Positions 61,488-64,000 of a stretch of DNA of 64,000 nucleotides are shown here, piece by piece. Each line of letters opens with the position of its first letter. Position 1 is the stretch's first letter. The notes beneath the pieces are model-generated. The model was not told the origin of the DNA and made no database searches. It saw only the letters and a program-made list of their open reading frames with translations. The position numbers were made by a program, and so were the translations under genes. Source of the stretch: Iris pallida (taxonomy: Eukaryota > Streptophyta > Magnoliopsida > Asparagales > Iridaceae); the NCBI GenBank assembly GCA_029216955.1, contig JANAVB010042220.1, positions 16,434,567 to 16,498,566 on the forward strand, in the 5' to 3' direction.

Positions 61488-64000
61488 GTGTCATGCCCCG
61501 CTCCCGAATAATCGAGTACGGGTCGATGTCATGCCCGGCCTACACTGTCGTTGACAGCGGTAGTGAGCCGTCTAGTCATGTAAATACAAGAGCATCTCAT
61601 CACAGCATCTAATCACGGAATCTATACTACCATCACAGCAATCCACTATACAATTTATTACAACTTATACATGAATTTCCGGGTACAAAGTCGGTAAAAG
61701 ATAAATGATACAACAACAACATGTAAACAAATACACTCAATCAATCTCATATACATGAAACTAATGTCTCCATATCATGTAAGCTCCAATGCCAGCCATG
61801 ACAATCTAATATCCATCTCACCTGTAATCAACGATCCAGTCAGGAAAGGAGCAAAGTACAATGTAACTCAATAAACTTCACCATGAAGATCAATGGAACG
61901 GTATATCAAAATATAACTGAAAGACATGAAAGAAGATGAGCAATAAGCATGCACTAGCTACGTGTATATGTGCAATTGGACGTTATCAACATATGGGAAC
62001 TAATATATAATCAGGCATATAAAATATGCTATTAGTCACGAATAATCAGGCATGTCTAATGACAATGCTATTAGTCACGCAATAATCAGGCATGTTTGAC
62101 GATAATGCTATCAGTCACGCACGAAATGGACTCAGGCATACAGAGTATGCTATCAGGCAAGATTTGTCAAATATTAGTCTATCACATGTCTCTAAAACGT
62201 CCCCCACCCGACACGAGAAATAATGCAAGCAATCAATCGATCGAGAACAAGTAAAATAATGACACGATAACAAGTGTAAGTACAATGCATGCAATGATGG
62301 TAATACTGAGTACATGTACTTGCCTCTATTCCGGGTTTGTCCAAGATTGCTCCGAGTCCAAAACCTAATAGAAATCCAATAAAGAATTTTCTATTAAACT
62401 TCATAAATCTCCAAAAGCCTTAATCCAATAATTAATATGAACCCCATTTCTCAATACTATCAAATAGGTTGAGTCCTTAAATATTAACTAATCTTTTATT
62501 ACCCAATAGAACAACTCTAGTCCCATCCAATGTTGGTCCAGCTATACTTGTCTATACAGTTGTATACAACTTCTAATTGCCAAATGCTACTTAGCTATAC
62601 TCCATACCAATTGAACTAGCCAACAAAAACTAACACCACTTAGCAATTAATGGCTTAAAGTCAACCTGCTATATAAGCCCAAGTTTGAGTCTAGAAGCAT
62701 TCCTCTACCAAGAACCAGGGGTCCCAAATCCTATGACTCATACTCAACTCTCCTCACAACAGGTTAATAGTTCACCCTATAGTAAACCTTCAAGCAGCTG
62801 ATCATAATTCACTAAAGAACCACATACTAGCCCAAGTTTGCTGTACAAATCATAGTAACCAATAATCAACCAATCCCTACCATTATTTGAATCTAACGGC
62901 TAGTTACAGACTTCAACCTAACTGCCAACACTTCTTTCCCTAGAATAAGTCCCTAATAACCAATAGTTGCTAGAAAGCTCATCAAAACCGAGCCAGGTAG
63001 GAGAGAATTATACCTGTGTCGAAGAATGTCCTCACTCGTGTCTTCCTGAGTACAGTATGCTCACTCCCGTGTCCGACTTGACCATTGTGTGTACAAAAAC
63101 TGATAACAAAATCATCTTCGGCATTACGTCAAACGGGTAACGTGCATGGAATGAATAAAATCGTATGAGTCCAATTTGAATCTCTCGAACACGCACAGAG
63201 GGCGAAACATCGATCATCATCATCGATCCACAATTAAAGGATCAAGAGTCGATCCGAGCATCGATTTATCAAATGAATTTGGAGGGAGAACTCACCGTCC
63301 TTACAAAATAGAGTGAGATCGGAAGAACGAAGCAGCGGTGTCGTGTCTTAGCTTCGTTGCATCTGCCATGGCCGCAATCACGAACTCTAGTCTCCAACTC
63401 GATCCGCGACGCTTGTCTCTAGTCGATTTCTCTGATACTTCAAGCTCCGATTGCCATGGCTCAGCTCCGGAGGACAGGGAATATGGAGAGATCGGTCTAA
63501 TTTTGCTAGAGCTTGCTCGAGGAAGAAGAAGAAGAAGAATCCTGCCACCAATTCGGCAGGGCTTCGCCGTCCCAGAATTGGTGAAGAAGAAGGAAGGCCG
63601 AGGTCTTATTTATAGGCAACGTCGAGCGACGGGCAGGCGGTTGCGCCATCAGGTCGGGCAGCAGCGAGGTGGTTGGGCGGGCAGTGACAGTTAGGAGAGG
63701 TGGTTAGACAGTTAGGAAATAGTTAGGCGATGCTTTTGGAACCTCCACTTGGTCGTCGTTGGCGTGTGCTGGCTTTCCATCGTCGTCGTCGTCGACGTCG
63801 TCTCTGCAGTAGAGGAGCAGGGAAAATGAATGAAATAATGAATGAAGGAATGATTTGGTTGGTTTTAAAACCAACGGTTACTGAGTAATCGGGTTCGGGT
63901 TAACATGTTTTCAGGCTATCGGGTTGGGATTTGAACCCGCGCCCCATAGTGCTAAGAGGCCGGGCTGAATGGGCTTAGAGTTGGGCAGAAAGATTAAATG
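61488..64000 (+). repeat. LTR-like block starting TGTCATGCCCCGC, runs off the window
   Basis: Shares landmarks with 4921 and 16766, including CCAGTCAGGAAAGGAGCAA at 61854 and ACTTGCCT at 62316. A short tandem (AATAATCAGGCATGT.. and CTATTAGTCACG..) occurs at 62010-62130. 63350-63800 is GC-rich with CGTCGTCGTCG; TTATTTATAGGC at 63607 is a possible TATA. Open frames there are not recognisable genes. Confidence 0.5.

Noticed and set aside
63338..63694. 118-codon Arg-rich frame
   Set aside because: Falls in the GC-rich end of an LTR-like block; the similar GC-rich ends of other blocks are not coding.
63920..63945. tRNA-like internal promoter box on the - strand (GGGTTCAAATCCC)
   Set aside because: The surrounding sequence does not fold into a cloverleaf that I can see and no matching A box is present at the right distance; a tRNA gene or SINE is unsupported.

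Overview
The window looks like intergenic DNA from a large flowering-plant genome. I see no convincing host gene. Nearly everything I can read is transposable-element sequence, much of it nested. The evidence is plant-type LTR retrotransposons of the Copia superfamily, two L1-type LINEs, an En/Spm (CACTA) transposon with TnpD- and TnpA-like genes, a Mutator-like element (MULE), long TA microsatellites, and many degenerate LTR-like blocks. I cannot name the species.

Layout. 1-1195: relic of a Sirevirus-type Copia element, with the end of pol and a partial LTR on the + strand. 1196-6498: degenerate LTR-like and AT-rich DNA. 6499-16258: complete but mutated Sirevirus-like Copia element on the - strand, with paired LTRs, a perfect 5-bp target duplication (AATTG), gag, pol and an extra ORF downstream of pol. 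16264-18694 and 26807-27290: more LTR-like DNA, interrupted by 18695-26806, a second complete LTR element (+ strand, 5-bp duplication GGCTG) that carries gag but no pol.

27300-27767 and 50841-55058: one L1-type LINE on the + strand, split inside ORF1 by a 23-kb CACTA element (27768-50840). The CACTA carries degenerate TnpD-like and TnpA-like genes on the - strand. It was itself invaded by a 5'-truncated LINE on the - strand (28260-31215), a MULE (38929-42399, 8-bp target duplication) and a Copia element on the - strand (42531-50596) whose gag-pol frame is nearly intact. Removing the three guests leaves about 8.6 kb, a normal size for an autonomous CACTA element. 55062-64000: degenerate LTR-like DNA without recognisable genes.

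The inferred order of events is LINE(+), then CACTA, then the three guests. The LTR pairs of all three complete LTR elements differ by a few percent by eye. The protein genes are mostly broken by stop codons and small frameshifts, so present activity is unlikely except perhaps by complementation.

The most unusual structures are non-coding. The MULE transposase is flanked on each side by ten short hairpins in a strict 37/48-bp alternation (85-bp period). The Sirevirus-like U3 contains a 77-bp tandem array of paired palindromes, and the same palindrome type recurs inside the element, upstream of a pyrimidine-rich leader that precedes its extra ORF. The gag-only element carries two copies of a GC-richer block in its otherwise AT-rich interior. 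All identities and repeat periods were read by eye; no alignment or database search was run.
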